In this document: in pieces, positions 35,207 to 44,910 of the stretch
How positions within the stretch are numbered: position 1 is the first letter of the stretch
Layout: every line of letters begins with the position of its first letter
Assembly (NCBI RefSeq): GCF_000317435.1
Contig: NC_019751.1
Location: forward strand, 6,324,001-6,388,000
DNA length: 64,000 bases
Direction: 5' to 3'
Source: Calothrix sp. PCC 6303
Lineage (GTDB): Bacteria > Cyanobacteriota > Cyanobacteriia > Cyanobacteriales > Nostocaceae
Position numbers and translations under genes: made by a program
Notes under the pieces: model-generated
The model's input: only the letters and a program-made list of their open reading frames with translations
What the model was told of the DNA's origin: nothing
The model's database searches: none

Positions 35207-37645
35207 TTACTGGGCATCAGGACGCAATCTCTCTCTCCAGGAGGAACCTGAAGATTGTGAAGAACCAGAACTATTGGATTTGCCACTACCATTATTTGTG
35301 GAAGAACCAGAAGAACGACGGGAACGAGATTCGGAGGAGGAATTAGAGTCTACACGACGACGAGAACGAGATTCTGAGGAAGAACTATTAGAATTGGATT
35401 CTTCGCTACGGGAACGGCGACTTCTGCGTCTTGGTGTTTCTTGGGTTTCTTCGCTGTTGCGTCTGCGTCTTCTAGATGAACGTTGTTCTGTGTTGCTATC
35501 AGAACTCGTTTCCTGGCGGTTTCTTCTGCGTCTTGGTGTTTCCTCACCATTGCCGTTATCTTTATTGTCTCTATCGGGAATTGCCCTGTTGACAACTCGC
35601 CTTCCTCTAACGGGTTCGGCTTTGATGCTGGCTTTTCTCCCTTCTAGTTTAGGTCGTTCGGGGAATTTTTCCACAGGCATACCCTTGACAGCTTTTGCCA
35701 TGAATTGATTCCAGGTGTATGCAGCAGATGCGCTACTGCCGTAGGTGGGATTATTGTTATCGTTTCCTAACCAAACCCCGGTGACGAGTTGGGGAATGTA
35801 GCCAATAAACCACAAATCACGAGCTTCATCAGTTGTACCAGTCTTTCCAGCCACAGCGCGATCGCTTAATTGCGCGGGACTCCCTGTACCGTTCTGAACG
35901 ACGTTCCTTAGCATCCAAGTCATGATTTTGGCGCTATCTTCATCTAGGGCGCGTTCGGGGGTAAAGTTGGCTTTCCAAACTTCTTCCCCTTGACGATTGA
36001 CGACACGGGTAATTCCATGAACTTCGTTATGGATGCCTTGGGTGGCAAAGCTACCGTAGGCGCTAGTTATTTCTAAAAGGTTGACTTCTGAAGAACCTAG
36101 TGCTAGGGAATAGGTTGGTTTTAATTCTGATTTTATCCCCATTTTTTTAGCTAGCTGAATAATTGGATCAAATCCAACTTTCAACAAAATTCTGACGGCA
36201 ACAATATTAATGGATTTGGTGATTGCAGTTCGTAAATCCATACTCCCCCGATAGCCTTCATCGAAGTTTTTCGGTTCGTAACCATCAACTATCAGGGGGG
36301 AATCTAAAAATTCTTGGTAGGGACTCATCCCGGTGGCGATAGCTGTAGCATAGACAAATCCTTTGAAGGTGGAACCGGGTTGTCGTTTTGCTTGGGTGGC
36401 GCGGTTAAATTGGTTTTTACCAAAGTCTTTACCACCCACCATGACTTTAATTTCGCCGCTACGGGGATCTACGGCAACTAAAGCGGCTTGTTTAAAGTTT
36501 TCCCAGCGTCCTTGATTTCGTAAGGTTTTGGCAACGGCATTTTCTGCTAGTTCTTGCCAAGCTGGGTTGATGGTTGTTTCTACTGTTAATCCCCCAGCTT
36601 CAATTACTTCTTGGGACACGTAGTTGGGTAGTTCTTTTTGGATAAAACTAGTGAAATAGGGTGCCACAACTTGCATCCGCTTCGGTTGACTTGCTGTGAC
36701 GGTGAGGGGTTCGCTGATGGCTTCTTGCTTTTGTTCTGGGGTAATTACTCCATCTTCTAACATCCGCTGTAGCACTAAGTTACGGCGTTGTTTGGCGGCT
36801 TCTGGGTTCCTGTCGGGGGCGTAAACGCTGGGGGCTGGGGCTAATCCGGCGATGGTTGCCATCTGTGCCAAGGTTAATTCTTTGGCGGGTTTGCTGAAGT
36901 ATGTTTCGGCAGCATCGGCAACTCCGTAGGCACCAGAACCTAAGTACACTAAATTTAAGTACCGTTCGAGAATCTTATCTTTGCTGAGTTCTCGCTCCAT
37001 TTTCTGAGCAAGTCTGACTTCCCGCACCTTCCTTAGAAGTGTCTTTTCTTGCTTCAAAAATAGAATCCGCGCCAACTGCTGGGTAATGGTACTACCCCCC
37101 TCGACGAGGTTTTGCGATCGCAAGTTGTTGACAACTGCCCTAACGATTCCCTGTCCATCCACTCCATCATGCTTCAAAAATCTCCGATCCTCGGAAGCAA
37201 TAAAGGCTTGTTTCAGCTTTTCGGGAATTTCATCGACACTCAGTTGCTCTCTGGTGGCTGGACCAGATTGCTGTAAAATTGTCCCATCTGCGGCTTTGAT
37301 TGTCAGGGTTTGTTCCCGTGCGACACTATTTAATTGGCTGGAACTGGGTAAAGTTTTATCGATAGAGCTAATTGTGGATGTGACACCAACAAATCCACCA
37401 GTTAAAATTGCACCTGCCCAAAACCAATAGCGACGATACAAAGGTTTGGGACTACCAGGAAGTTTACTCAGGATTGCTGAAGGTACCTTCCCCACTCGAT
37501 TGAGTAATTGTTTGGCTTTCCCTTGGGGAGGTTTTTCATCTTCTAATTCATCGGGTGATGCCTCACCTTCGGGAGTTTCTGCTGATGTTTTAGCATCCGT
37601 CAATTTTGTTGATTTATCCTTGAACCAGGAGGTAAATTTTATCAC
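35207..37645 (-). CDS. Class A penicillin-binding protein (PBP1a type) with Arg/Ser-rich tail
   Basis: An 812-residue bifunctional peptidoglycan synthase. One membrane span near residue 75-95 (YWFWAGAILTGGFVGVTSTI) precedes the transglycosylase domain: EDRRFLKHDGVD with the catalytic Glu, GGSTITQQLARILFL and KILERYLNLVYLGSGAYGV. The transpeptidase follows with GSTFKGF (catalytic Ser), KSINIVA and VAGKTGTT. After the enzyme part come about 150 residues dominated by Arg, Ser, Asn and Glu, for example EETPRRRRNRQE and TPRRRSRRSRSEES. The tail would be periplasmic. It is probably an electrostatic anchor to wall polymers or proteins, and resembles the TonB tail. Confidence 0.93.
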   Translation of the reverse strand: MIKFTSWFKDKSTKLTDAKTSAETPEGEASPDELEDEKPPQGKAKQLLNRVGKVPSAILSKLPGSPKPLYRRYWFWAGAILTGGFVGVTSTISSIDKTLPSSSQLNSVAREQTLTIKAADGTILQQSGPATREQLSVDEIPEKLKQAFIASEDRRFLKHDGVDGQGIVRAVVNNLRSQNLVEGGSTITQQLARILFLKQEKTLLRKVREVRLAQKMERELSKDKILERYLNLVYLGSGAYGVADAAETYFSKPAKELTLAQMATIAGLAPAPSVYAPDRNPEAAKQRRNLVLQRMLEDGVITPEQKQEAISEPLTVTASQPKRMQVVAPYFTSFIQKELPNYVSQEVIEAGGLTVETTINPAWQELAENAVAKTLRNQGRWENFKQAALVAVDPRSGEIKVMVGGKDFGKNQFNRATQAKRQPGSTFKGFVYATAIATGMSPYQEFLDSPLIVDGYEPKNFDEGYRGSMDLRTAITKSINIVAVRILLKVGFDPIIQLAKKMGIKSELKPTYSLALGSSEVNLLEITSAYGSFATQGIHNEVHGITRVVNRQGEEVWKANFTPERALDEDSAKIMTWMLRNVVQNGTGSPAQLSDRAVAGKTGTTDEARDLWFIGYIPQLVTGVWLGNDNNNPTYGSSASAAYTWNQFMAKAVKGMPVEKFPERPKLEGRKASIKAEPVRGRRVVNRAIPDRDNKDNGNGEETPRRRRNRQETSSDSNTEQRSSRRRRRNSEETQETPRRRSRRSRSEESNSNSSSSESRSRRRVDSNSSSESRSRRSSGSSTNNGSGKSNSSGSSQSSGSSWRERLRPDAQ

Positions 37646-37975
37646 TTAAACCCCTCGCGCTCCTGCTGTTGTGAATTAACGTTTGTCAAAAGGCTTTGTA
37701 ATCGCCACAATGGGACTATGACAGTGATATATCTCATAAATAATTAGACAAATTTACTGTTAAATCCTGGTTTTGACAAGAATTTTACAAATCTTTTGAG
37801 TAAATATAAATACATGAAGCTGTTAGTTAAGTCAGGATATTGATGGAGCGGGGATCGTAAATTCATTCTGGTCTTCATAAAGTTTTGTTATCTTAACTAA
37901 CCTCCAAAATTCCTGGATTAACTTTTGAGTCATCTAGGTAAAATAATTGTTTGTTATAGACATAAAATATTCTAA
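37646..37975. other. Intergenic region between divergent PBP and folK
   Basis: A 330-base AT-rich spacer between divergent genes; it must contain both promoters. I see no repeat, palindrome or additional gene of note. Confidence 0.4.
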
Positions 37976-38473
37976 ATGGACAAAGAAATCAATAAGAGCG
38001 CCATCGCATTGGGAAGCAATTTAGGTAATTCACTGGAGATTTTGGAAAGTGCGATCGCTTCTTTAGTCGAAATACCGGGAATTAGGTTGAATCGAAAATC
38101 CAGTTGGTATCGTACCAAAGCTATTGGTCCCCCGCAACCTGACTATATAAATGGCTGTGTCATTTTGGAGGTAGAGATGACACCGGAGTTGTTGTTAGCA
38201 ACTTTATTAAAAATAGAAACCGATTTTGGCAGAGTTAGACAAGAACGCTGGGGGGCAAGAACCCTAGATTTGGATATCCTATTGTATGCAGATAGAATTA
38301 TAGATTTACCAACGCTACAGATACCCCATCCGCGCATGTGCGATCGCGCTTTTGTTTTGGTACCATTAAATGAAATTGCACCAGACTGGATTGTACCAGT
38401 TTCCGGATTTGCAATTAAAGACGTGATTAAAGCAGTAGATTGTTCTGATGTATCCCTTTTAATGGGAAACTAA
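37976..38473 (+). CDS. folK: 2-amino-4-hydroxy-6-hydroxymethyldihydropteridine pyrophosphokinase
   Basis: A 165-residue HPPK with family signatures ALGSNLGNSLEILESA, the substrate loop SSWYRTKAIGPPQPDYINGCVILE and the magnesium/ATP motif RWGARTLDLDILLYAD, followed by LQIPHPRMCDRAFVLVPLNEI. It transfers pyrophosphate from ATP to the pterin in folate synthesis. It is a single-domain enzyme of normal length. The Nudix gene follows with a spacing that suggests co-transcription. Confidence 0.95.
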   Translation: MDKEINKSAIALGSNLGNSLEILESAIASLVEIPGIRLNRKSSWYRTKAIGPPQPDYINGCVILEVEMTPELLLATLLKIETDFGRVRQERWGARTLDLDILLYADRIIDLPTLQIPHPRMCDRAFVLVPLNEIAPDWIVPVSGFAIKDVIKAVDCSDVSLLMGN

Positions 38474-38560
38474 ATAATACCAACAACAATGCAGAGTAGC
38501 CATCGAAGAAACATGTTTTTGGTGCTAACCTGTTTGTTTTACGACTCAAATAACCCAAAT

Positions 38561-39112
38561 ATGCCATTAGGTAGAGAATTACCACAGTTATTAAAGCAAC
38601 GCCTATTCTATAAGGGGCGTAAGTTCGATTTTGAAGTTAATCGTTTGCGTTTACCCAACCGTGTGGAAGGTGATTGGGAATGTATTCGTCACCCCGGTGG
38701 TGCTTTGGTTATACCCGTAACTAATGAGGGTAAATTAGTACTTGTACGCCAGTATCGCTTTGCAGTCGGTGGGAGAGTTTTGGAGTTCCCGGCTGGTACT
38801 ATTGAACCAATGGAGGAACCTTTGGAAACTGTGAAGCGGGAAATTCAGGAGGAAACTGGGTTTAGTGCCAATAAATGGCAAAAGTTAGGGGAGTTTATTC
38901 TGGCACCTGGTTATTCTGATGAGATTATCTATGCTTTTCTCGCACAGGATTTGACGAAGTTGGAAATGCCTCCGCAACAAGATGATGATGAGGATATTGA
39001 GGTGCTTTGTTGGACTCCCCAGGAGTTGGAAAAGGCTATTTTGGAGGGACAACCTGTGGATGCTAAGTCTATTTCGAGTTTTTTCTTGGCACGTCCATTT
39101 TTAGGGTTGTAG
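38561..39112 (+). CDS. Nudix hydrolase, ADP-ribose pyrophosphatase-like
   Basis: About 183 residues from the ATG at 38561, where homologous-looking sequence (MPLGRELPQLLKQRLFYKG) begins; the frame is open to 38489. The Nudix box GTIEPMEEPLETVKREIQEETG fits GX5EX7REUXEEXGU. FEFPAGTIE-like and LAPGYSDEIIYAFLA segments are those of the ADP-ribose pyrophosphatase (NudF) group, which removes ADP-ribose released from NAD turnover. It follows folK by 87 bases. Confidence 0.88.
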   Translation: MPLGRELPQLLKQRLFYKGRKFDFEVNRLRLPNRVEGDWECIRHPGGALVIPVTNEGKLVLVRQYRFAVGGRVLEFPAGTIEPMEEPLETVKREIQEETGFSANKWQKLGEFILAPGYSDEIIYAFLAQDLTKLEMPPQQDDDEDIEVLCWTPQELEKAILEGQPVDAKSISSFFLARPFLGL

Positions 39113-39159
39113 GATTTTTAGGGTGTGGGGTTTTTGCCTGCACCCTTTAAATAAAATAT

Positions 39160-39240
39160 TTTTTAACGCAGAGTTCGCAGAGGGAAGCGCAGAGAAACGC
39201 AGAGAAAGACGGAGGAATACAGAGAAAGACAGAGGGTGAT
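39160..39240. repeat. Degenerate GCAGAG repeat
   Basis: Short imperfect units (CGCAGAG, AGAGAAAGAC, CAGAGGG) repeat across the spacer between convergent nudix and membrane-protein genes. Similar CGCAGAG-type repeats are common in filamentous cyanobacteria. Confidence 0.6.
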
Positions 39241-39262
39241 TATGGATTGCTGGTTTTCGATT

Positions 39263-42200
39263 TTATTCCCATTCTTGAATTCCACTATTGCTGCTGCGAA
39301 ATATTGAGTTGAGTTGTTCTTTTCTAGTCTCGAAGTTGGCGGCAATTGAGATTAAGGCTATCCCTAGGAGTAAACCAACTACCCATTTTAAGAAGGGGTA
39401 ACGTAAACTGAATATTATTAGTTGATAAATGCTGGTGCCAAGGAAGGTTACGGTGCCAATGTACAAAAATGCCCGCACTCTCAATGCTAATCCGGCAAAG
39501 ATACCGATTAAACTAAATATTCCTGGTATCCATGCTGAGTCTTGATGCAGGATTAGGGCATATCCACAGATTAAACTAGTTCCTAGTATTCTTAAAAGAT
39601 GACGGTTTTCTTTCATCTGCGGTTGCTGAAGTGAGGGATCTATTTGAGCTATATATAATATTGATAAGCTGACGGTTGTGATGTACCATAAGCCATCTGT
39701 TAAGTTGAAGTCTCTGAAGCTGTTCCACAATGCCCAGTTAATTAGGGCAATGCTAATATAGGTGAAACGTATTTGCTGGTTTGCTTTGGCTATGAATAGA
39801 TAAAAACCTGCAACTAATATTAAGGTGATGGAGTTAACTTCTAACCAGGTAGTATATAAAATCAACAAGGGAATGACGTATGCAGCGTTTCTCCAAGGTG
39901 TTTTTGACCATCCAAATCTCTGCCATGGTAAAATGTAGAGAATAAAGGCTCCAATACAAGCAATCGCTGCATTCCAAGGTAGTAACTGTTGAGTAAATAT
40001 TCTACCAATTGCTATATCTTTGAGTAGGTAACTTACTACTCCTGCTTCCATTAATCCTAGGTAAACCCAAGTTTCGTCTGCAATATTTTTTTCTGAATGT
40101 CGTGCTTGAAATATGGCATAACGTGCTAAAAATAAACCTGTTCCTAATCCCACAAACCGATTAATTCCAATTGGTGCGAAGATTCCTGATACAAGTAAGA
40201 AACTACTCAATATCCAGTGACAATGTGCGATAATTTCAACTTCTGCGGTGGAAAGACGCAGGTAGGAAGTTAACCAGGGAGATAGCAAACGGTAAGCATA
40301 CATGATAAATGCACCCAATGCTGACATGGCAATGAGTCCATCTCCATAAGCACCCCCACTGCTTTGTAACATGTGGTAGATTAAAGTTTCGTAGGCAGAA
40401 ACAGAAATACCGACGATTCCGAGGAAAAGTATGGGTTTTAGTTCCCTACCTCTGCGTCCAACGGTAATCATTATTAATGCTACACCTAAGCTGAGTACTC
40501 CTGTGTAGTTGGTGAAGATATCCAGCCGCAAGATGACGCTGAAGATGCCGTAAATTAGCGGTAAAACATGGAAACTTTTGGGAAGTCTCTGTAAGCGGTG
40601 TTTGCGAAGCCAAAATTCCCCAACTACTTGTGTGGCTATGGCGAGAATGATATTAGCGATCGCTATTTTAACTCCAGACCTGCCACTAAAGGCTAAGGCT
40701 TCGGCAACTAATAATTCTAAGCTTAACCCTATGGCATAAAATCCCCGATTGGTGGGATATTTCCAGGTGCGAAACACAATTGCTGCGAGGGTGATAACTA
40801 TGGCGAGTAAATATAAAGTCTCGGCTTTGGCAATACCTTGGTAAACTAAGACTGAGTGAATTGTCAATAAAAATAGCTCACCGATGCAGAGTGCAACTGC
40901 CCATTTGTTTAAAGCCTCAATATATATAGAGTTTTCTTCTCTATCGCTTTCCCTAGATACCAAAAATTGCCGAGTTAACCACAAACCCAAAACCATCATC
41001 GCCCCAATTACATGCCAAGCTGAAATTGAGAGGTTAAGAAACTCCCAGCAGCAAGCAGCAATGAAAGTCAAAATAAAACCAACGGTGATGACGGCAAATT
41101 CCAACTCATCCACATAGTTAGTATTTACCAACATCAAAGCAGCAGCAGTACCCAACCCAATTAAACGCACTTTATCTAAGGGAAAGGTGAGAAATTGCAA
41201 AACTCCCAAGGAAATAAAACTGCTAACGTAATTCAGTCTTCTTTTATTTGCTTCACCACGACTGGCAATCACTGTTAAAGTAATGGGTGTCACCAACCAA
41301 GCTAAATTCCAATTATCTTGGATGGGATAAGTAGATATATAACTAGATATATTACTTGGTGCGAGGGAAGCACCTTGTGTTTGATATCCCCACAACAAAT
41401 AAAAACTGATAGTAGCTAATCCAAAACCAATATACCAAGCACTTTGTCGCCAAAATCCTTCCCCCACAGAGTACAACCATTCCCCCACCATCAAAGTTAA
41501 GAGGATGATTCCCCAATATTCCACCTGTAAAGTGGGAAAAACCCAGTTGATAAAAGAAAGTAGTGTGATAACTGCGGTGGTATGAAGAAAGAAAATAAAC
41601 GACTGTGAAACCTGAAAATTCCGACCTTTATAGACAGTCGCCAACGTAAAACATGATAAAAATAGATTAAGCGATCGCGTTGCCGGATTAACTATACTAA
41701 TTGTGGCAAGAAGTATCCCAAATCCTAAGTTAGTTTTTTCGCTAAATTTTGCTAATTTGCTTTCCCCTTGGTGGTGTAGTGTTTCTCCCAGCAAAACCAT
41801 CACCAGTAAGAAGGGAAATAAACCCAAACTTAAAAACACCCAATTTTGATTTTGGGAATAAGTCACTTGATTTAAAAATTGTAGGATTTGTCCCTGAATT
41901 GGTAATGGTACTAATCGCCAAATTAACCAATTAGCTTGTAATCCAACAACAAAAATACCCAAATAATCAATAACTAAACTATATAACTGTAAGCGACGCA
42001 AACCAAACCACAATCCCAAACCACTCACAGCTAAAGCTTGCGCTGGTTGCGTTGTGATAGTCACCAACCAACCTAATAATAATAAAAACCCACCAATTAA
42101 TTCCCAAGGAGGAGAAAAATCTGAGTTCACACCCTCCTCTGTTAACTTCTCCTGCTTCATTGCCAACCAAGCAATCAACCAACCACAAATTCCAATCGCT

Positions 42201-43126
42201 AACCCTAACTTACTAACATCAACACCAACAACAAATATTCCCCGCGACAATAATAAGACTAATGCGTAGATAATTATTGATATCGGTAAATTAATTCCTA
42301 ATCTGGGATTTTGACGACGACTACCGAGAACACTTTGGGAAACACTCAAAAAACTCGTCCCCACCATCGCCACATATATACTAATTAAAGGGAAACTTCC
42401 TAAACTCCAACCCCAATGAAGAAATGATAATCCCAGAATATTTGCAAGACGCAAATTTTTTTTTTCTGAATTAGCTGCAAATACCAGACTTCCAGAAATC
42501 AAAATAGTGACACCCGTCAAAATCACCGCAGCAAAAGCAATCACCACCCAATTTAAAGGATTTTGCCACAACCTAAACCCATCCATTGCCCAAAAATTTA
42601 CAGGTACCAACAACAGAGTTACAGTTAGTAAAGCTTGCGTTGTTAACTCCAAATTTTGTTGTTTAACAGTCCAAAAACTAATTCCCCAAAAACTCAAAGT
42701 ATAACCAAACAAAATCCCATACTGTCCCGCAACCGGGAATCTTTCCCATTGAGTTGCAGCAAGTACCCCTGAAGATACCACCACCAAAAACATTCCCAGA
42801 AATAGCAACCAACGCACACTCAATTCAGCCACCAAAGATTGCAGCATTCCCGCAACCACCGGAACTTTTTTGGAAACTGGAGGTATTTCTTCTACCTCTG
42901 GTACTTCTGCCGAGAAAAACGGGATTGTGAGTTCCCCAAAAGGATCAGATTCAACTTCTTCCTGAATTGGCAGCTTACAAGTCAGACTTCCCTCACATAT
43001 TTTCCTAACTTGAGAATCTGATATCAAACCCAGAGATAAAAGTTTATCCAACCCTGTCAGTAATTCTGGATGTATTGCAGGTAATAGTACACTAATTTTA
43101 CGTTGCTGCTCGAAATCCGATGACAT
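39263..43126 (-). CDS. Very large polytopic membrane protein (1287 residues, about 30 or more spans)
   Basis: The cytoplasmic N-terminus (about 100 residues) includes HPELLTGLDKLLSLGLISDSQVRKIC, a helical motif like that at the start of DUF2157-type proteins. The remainder is almost entirely hydrophobic segments with short loops (LSVRWLLFLGMFLVVVSSGVLAATQW is the first). It ends with a short charged tail. I recognise no transporter motif. Some loops repeat the pattern LGIxGW or LGLW, suggesting internal duplication of a small span set. Function is unknown. One Trp-rich region (WIPGIFSLIGIFAGLALR) near the end resembles DUF2157/DUF2339 modules. Confidence 0.75.
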   Translation of the reverse strand: MSSDFEQQRKISVLLPAIHPELLTGLDKLLSLGLISDSQVRKICEGSLTCKLPIQEEVESDPFGELTIPFFSAEVPEVEEIPPVSKKVPVVAGMLQSLVAELSVRWLLFLGMFLVVVSSGVLAATQWERFPVAGQYGILFGYTLSFWGISFWTVKQQNLELTTQALLTVTLLLVPVNFWAMDGFRLWQNPLNWVVIAFAAVILTGVTILISGSLVFAANSEKKNLRLANILGLSFLHWGWSLGSFPLISIYVAMVGTSFLSVSQSVLGSRRQNPRLGINLPISIIIYALVLLLSRGIFVVGVDVSKLGLAIGICGWLIAWLAMKQEKLTEEGVNSDFSPPWELIGGFLLLLGWLVTITTQPAQALAVSGLGLWFGLRRLQLYSLVIDYLGIFVVGLQANWLIWRLVPLPIQGQILQFLNQVTYSQNQNWVFLSLGLFPFLLVMVLLGETLHHQGESKLAKFSEKTNLGFGILLATISIVNPATRSLNLFLSCFTLATVYKGRNFQVSQSFIFFLHTTAVITLLSFINWVFPTLQVEYWGIILLTLMVGEWLYSVGEGFWRQSAWYIGFGLATISFYLLWGYQTQGASLAPSNISSYISTYPIQDNWNLAWLVTPITLTVIASRGEANKRRLNYVSSFISLGVLQFLTFPLDKVRLIGLGTAAALMLVNTNYVDELEFAVITVGFILTFIAACCWEFLNLSISAWHVIGAMMVLGLWLTRQFLVSRESDREENSIYIEALNKWAVALCIGELFLLTIHSVLVYQGIAKAETLYLLAIVITLAAIVFRTWKYPTNRGFYAIGLSLELLVAEALAFSGRSGVKIAIANIILAIATQVVGEFWLRKHRLQRLPKSFHVLPLIYGIFSVILRLDIFTNYTGVLSLGVALIMITVGRRGRELKPILFLGIVGISVSAYETLIYHMLQSSGGAYGDGLIAMSALGAFIMYAYRLLSPWLTSYLRLSTAEVEIIAHCHWILSSFLLVSGIFAPIGINRFVGLGTGLFLARYAIFQARHSEKNIADETWVYLGLMEAGVVSYLLKDIAIGRIFTQQLLPWNAAIACIGAFILYILPWQRFGWSKTPWRNAAYVIPLLILYTTWLEVNSITLILVAGFYLFIAKANQQIRFTYISIALINWALWNSFRDFNLTDGLWYITTVSLSILYIAQIDPSLQQPQMKENRHLLRILGTSLICGYALILHQDSAWIPGIFSLIGIFAGLALRVRAFLYIGTVTFLGTSIYQLIIFSLRYPFLKWVVGLLLGIALISIAANFETRKEQLNSIFRSSNSGIQEWE

Positions 43127-43277
43127 AATCGCAACCTGAAAACAAGATAATCAAATCATGCTCGCCATTACAGTATCTGAAAGTGCCAGATGTGACACTT
43201 CTTAGAGATGTTTTGTAACACCTAATTCAGCAACACGGATTTTGAGGCATAATCAAAATACTAGCCAAAAACTTATC

Positions 43278-43865
43278 ATGATTTCCCAAACCTTAGAGCA
43301 ACCTATCCCACTTCCAGAACAGCGATTTTTGTTACCTGGCTATTATTCATGGTCAGAATTTGAGACAATTGATGCTGTTGTTGGTGATTGCCGTAGTCTA
43401 CGGATTACTTACTTGGATGGGTGCATCGAACTTATGACAGTTGGTGAAAAGCATGAAATGCTCAAAAAGGTACTGGCAATTCTGCTAGAAACCTATTTAT
43501 TTGCAACAGGCATAAATTTTACACCTATAGGGAGTGGTACCCGTCGTTCAAAGGAAAAAGACGTTTCATTTGAACCAGATGAATCCTATTATATTGGCGA
43601 AAAGAAAGAGCATCCTGATTTAGCCATTGAAGTTAATATTACCAGCGGCAGCATCGATAAACTCCAGAAGTATCAGCGTTTGCAGATTACTGAAGTTTGG
43701 TTTTGGGAAGATTGCACCTTAGCTTTGTATCGACTCCGTGATGAAGGCTATGTCAAAGTCGATTCTAGTGAATTGTTGCCAGATTTGAATATAAGTCTCT
43801 TGATAGATTGTATTTTAAAACCATCAGTCATTGAAGCCAGACAAGAGTTTCTTAAAGGTATTTAA
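43278..43865 (+). CDS. Uma2 family (DUF820) restriction-endonuclease-like protein
   Basis: About 195 residues from the ATG at 43278; 12 codons more are open upstream. The fold is the PD-(D/E)XK nuclease: DCRSLRITYLDGCIELM, EKDVSFEPDESYYIGEKKEHPDLAIEVNITSG and LQKYQRLQITEVWFWED. The acidic residues in PDLAIEV match the active-site strand. Such genes are present in dozens of copies in cyanobacterial genomes, often with mobile DNA; their biological role remains open. Confidence 0.88.
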   Translation: MISQTLEQPIPLPEQRFLLPGYYSWSEFETIDAVVGDCRSLRITYLDGCIELMTVGEKHEMLKKVLAILLETYLFATGINFTPIGSGTRRSKEKDVSFEPDESYYIGEKKEHPDLAIEVNITSGSIDKLQKYQRLQITEVWFWEDCTLALYRLRDEGYVKVDSSELLPDLNISLLIDCILKPSVIEARQEFLKGI

Positions 43866-43968
43866 CAACGAGATTGCCAGATTTCTGATCTCAATTAATT
43901 TTAACCGTCATCAACACCATCCCCATTAGCCAATATTCCCTACAATAACTGTGAACAAGAGGTAAAAG

Positions 43969-44301
43969 GTGTTTCAAACACTTTTAGTTATCGTCATCGG
44001 TTTTTTACCATCCTTATTCTCACTGTGGATGATTCGCAAAGCACAGAGGAAAACACGTATGCGTATTCGTCAAGCTGCTAATAACTTTTCCCGAATGCGA
44101 AGACTTGGATACTTGCAAGCATCAACAAACGATACTGCCGATTCACCGGATAGATTTTACCTTGATGGTGTTGGCTACATGATTGGTGATATTAGTTGTC
44201 AGTATAATGCTCGTTCTGGTTATATTCGCTGTGCAATTAATCCTAGTGGTCCCTGTGACAGTTGTCACTTCTATGAAGAACGTAATATTACTTATAGCTA
44301 A
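43969..44301 (+). CDS. Small membrane-anchored cysteine-rich protein (DUF6464-like)
   Basis: A 110-residue protein starting with GTG at 43969. An N-terminal membrane span (TLLVIVIGFLPSLFSLWMI) and a basic stretch (RKAQRKTRMRIRQ) put the C-terminus in the cytoplasm. That domain reads FYLDGVGYMIGDISCQYNARSGYIRCAINPSGPCDSCHFYE with four cysteines, possibly a metal or redox site. It resembles a cyanobacterial conserved family I remember as DUF6464. Function is unknown. Confidence 0.7.
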   Translation: MFQTLLVIVIGFLPSLFSLWMIRKAQRKTRMRIRQAANNFSRMRRLGYLQASTNDTADSPDRFYLDGVGYMIGDISCQYNARSGYIRCAINPSGPCDSCHFYEERNITYS

Positions 44302-44619
44302 AGGCACAGTTAGTTATGTATAACTAAACTTTAGGTGTTTGTATGACAATCTATTGGAAGTAAGAGTTTTACTAAAGTGATGAAGAATAATTTTAAAAGC
44401 ACTCCAAGGTGAACTATACAAACTGCCCAAAGCAGAAACAATCAAAAATCTCAGTTATTGTGTTCTTATATGTTTTGAAGTTGAGTAGACCTAATTAGAT
44501 CATTGTCTAAATTAATTTCATTTTTCTATAATCTGAAAAACTCCAATCAATAGATAATATTATATGTTTGCTACTATTAAAACTGTAGTCTAAACATAAT
44601 CATAGGAATAGTTGATTTC
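44302..44619. other. Intergenic region with one palindrome
   Basis: TTAGTTATGTATAACTAA (44310-44327) is a short palindrome just after the preceding stop and may aid termination. The rest is AT-rich with no credible gene. Confidence 0.4.
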
Positions 44620-44910
44620 ATGAAATACTACAAATGGTTTTGGAGTGTTGGATTAGGAGGCAAGTTTGATGATTGGGGAACTAGTACTTATTTTTTAGAA
44701 ATAGGCACCAATACCTATACAAATAGACAAATTGAAGTTTATGAAAATGGAAATGTTCTATTTTATGATCGCAATCATAGTTGGGATGAATATGGAAGAT
44801 TAAGTGATAAACCCAATCACGAAAATATGGATGAATTTGAAATTACTCAGGATGAGTTTGAAACAGTTTGGCATACGATGGTGCCAATTAATTTTCAGAG
44901 AGATATTTGA
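44620..44910 (+). CDS. Small hypothetical protein (DUF6881-like)
   Basis: A 96-residue acidic, aromatic-rich protein: YYKWFWSVGLGGKFDDWGTSTYFLEIG, then RQIEVYENGNVLFYDRNHSWDEYGRLSD and EFEITQDEFETVWHTM. The pattern (beta-strands, an IEVY-NG turn, a final helix) resembles DUF6881-type proteins, some of which lie beside polymorphic toxins as immunity proteins. No toxin is adjacent here. It could be an orphan immunity or stand-alone domain; confidence in function is low. Confidence 0.6.
   Translation: MKYYKWFWSVGLGGKFDDWGTSTYFLEIGTNTYTNRQIEVYENGNVLFYDRNHSWDEYGRLSDKPNHENMDEFEITQDEFETVWHTMVPINFQRDI

Noticed and set aside
35196-35708. A 170-codon plus-strand frame over the end of the penicillin-binding protein gene
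   Set aside because: It is the antisense reading of the Arg/Ser-rich tail; the Leu/Glu/Arg composition is a mirror of that low complexity and there is no start signal.
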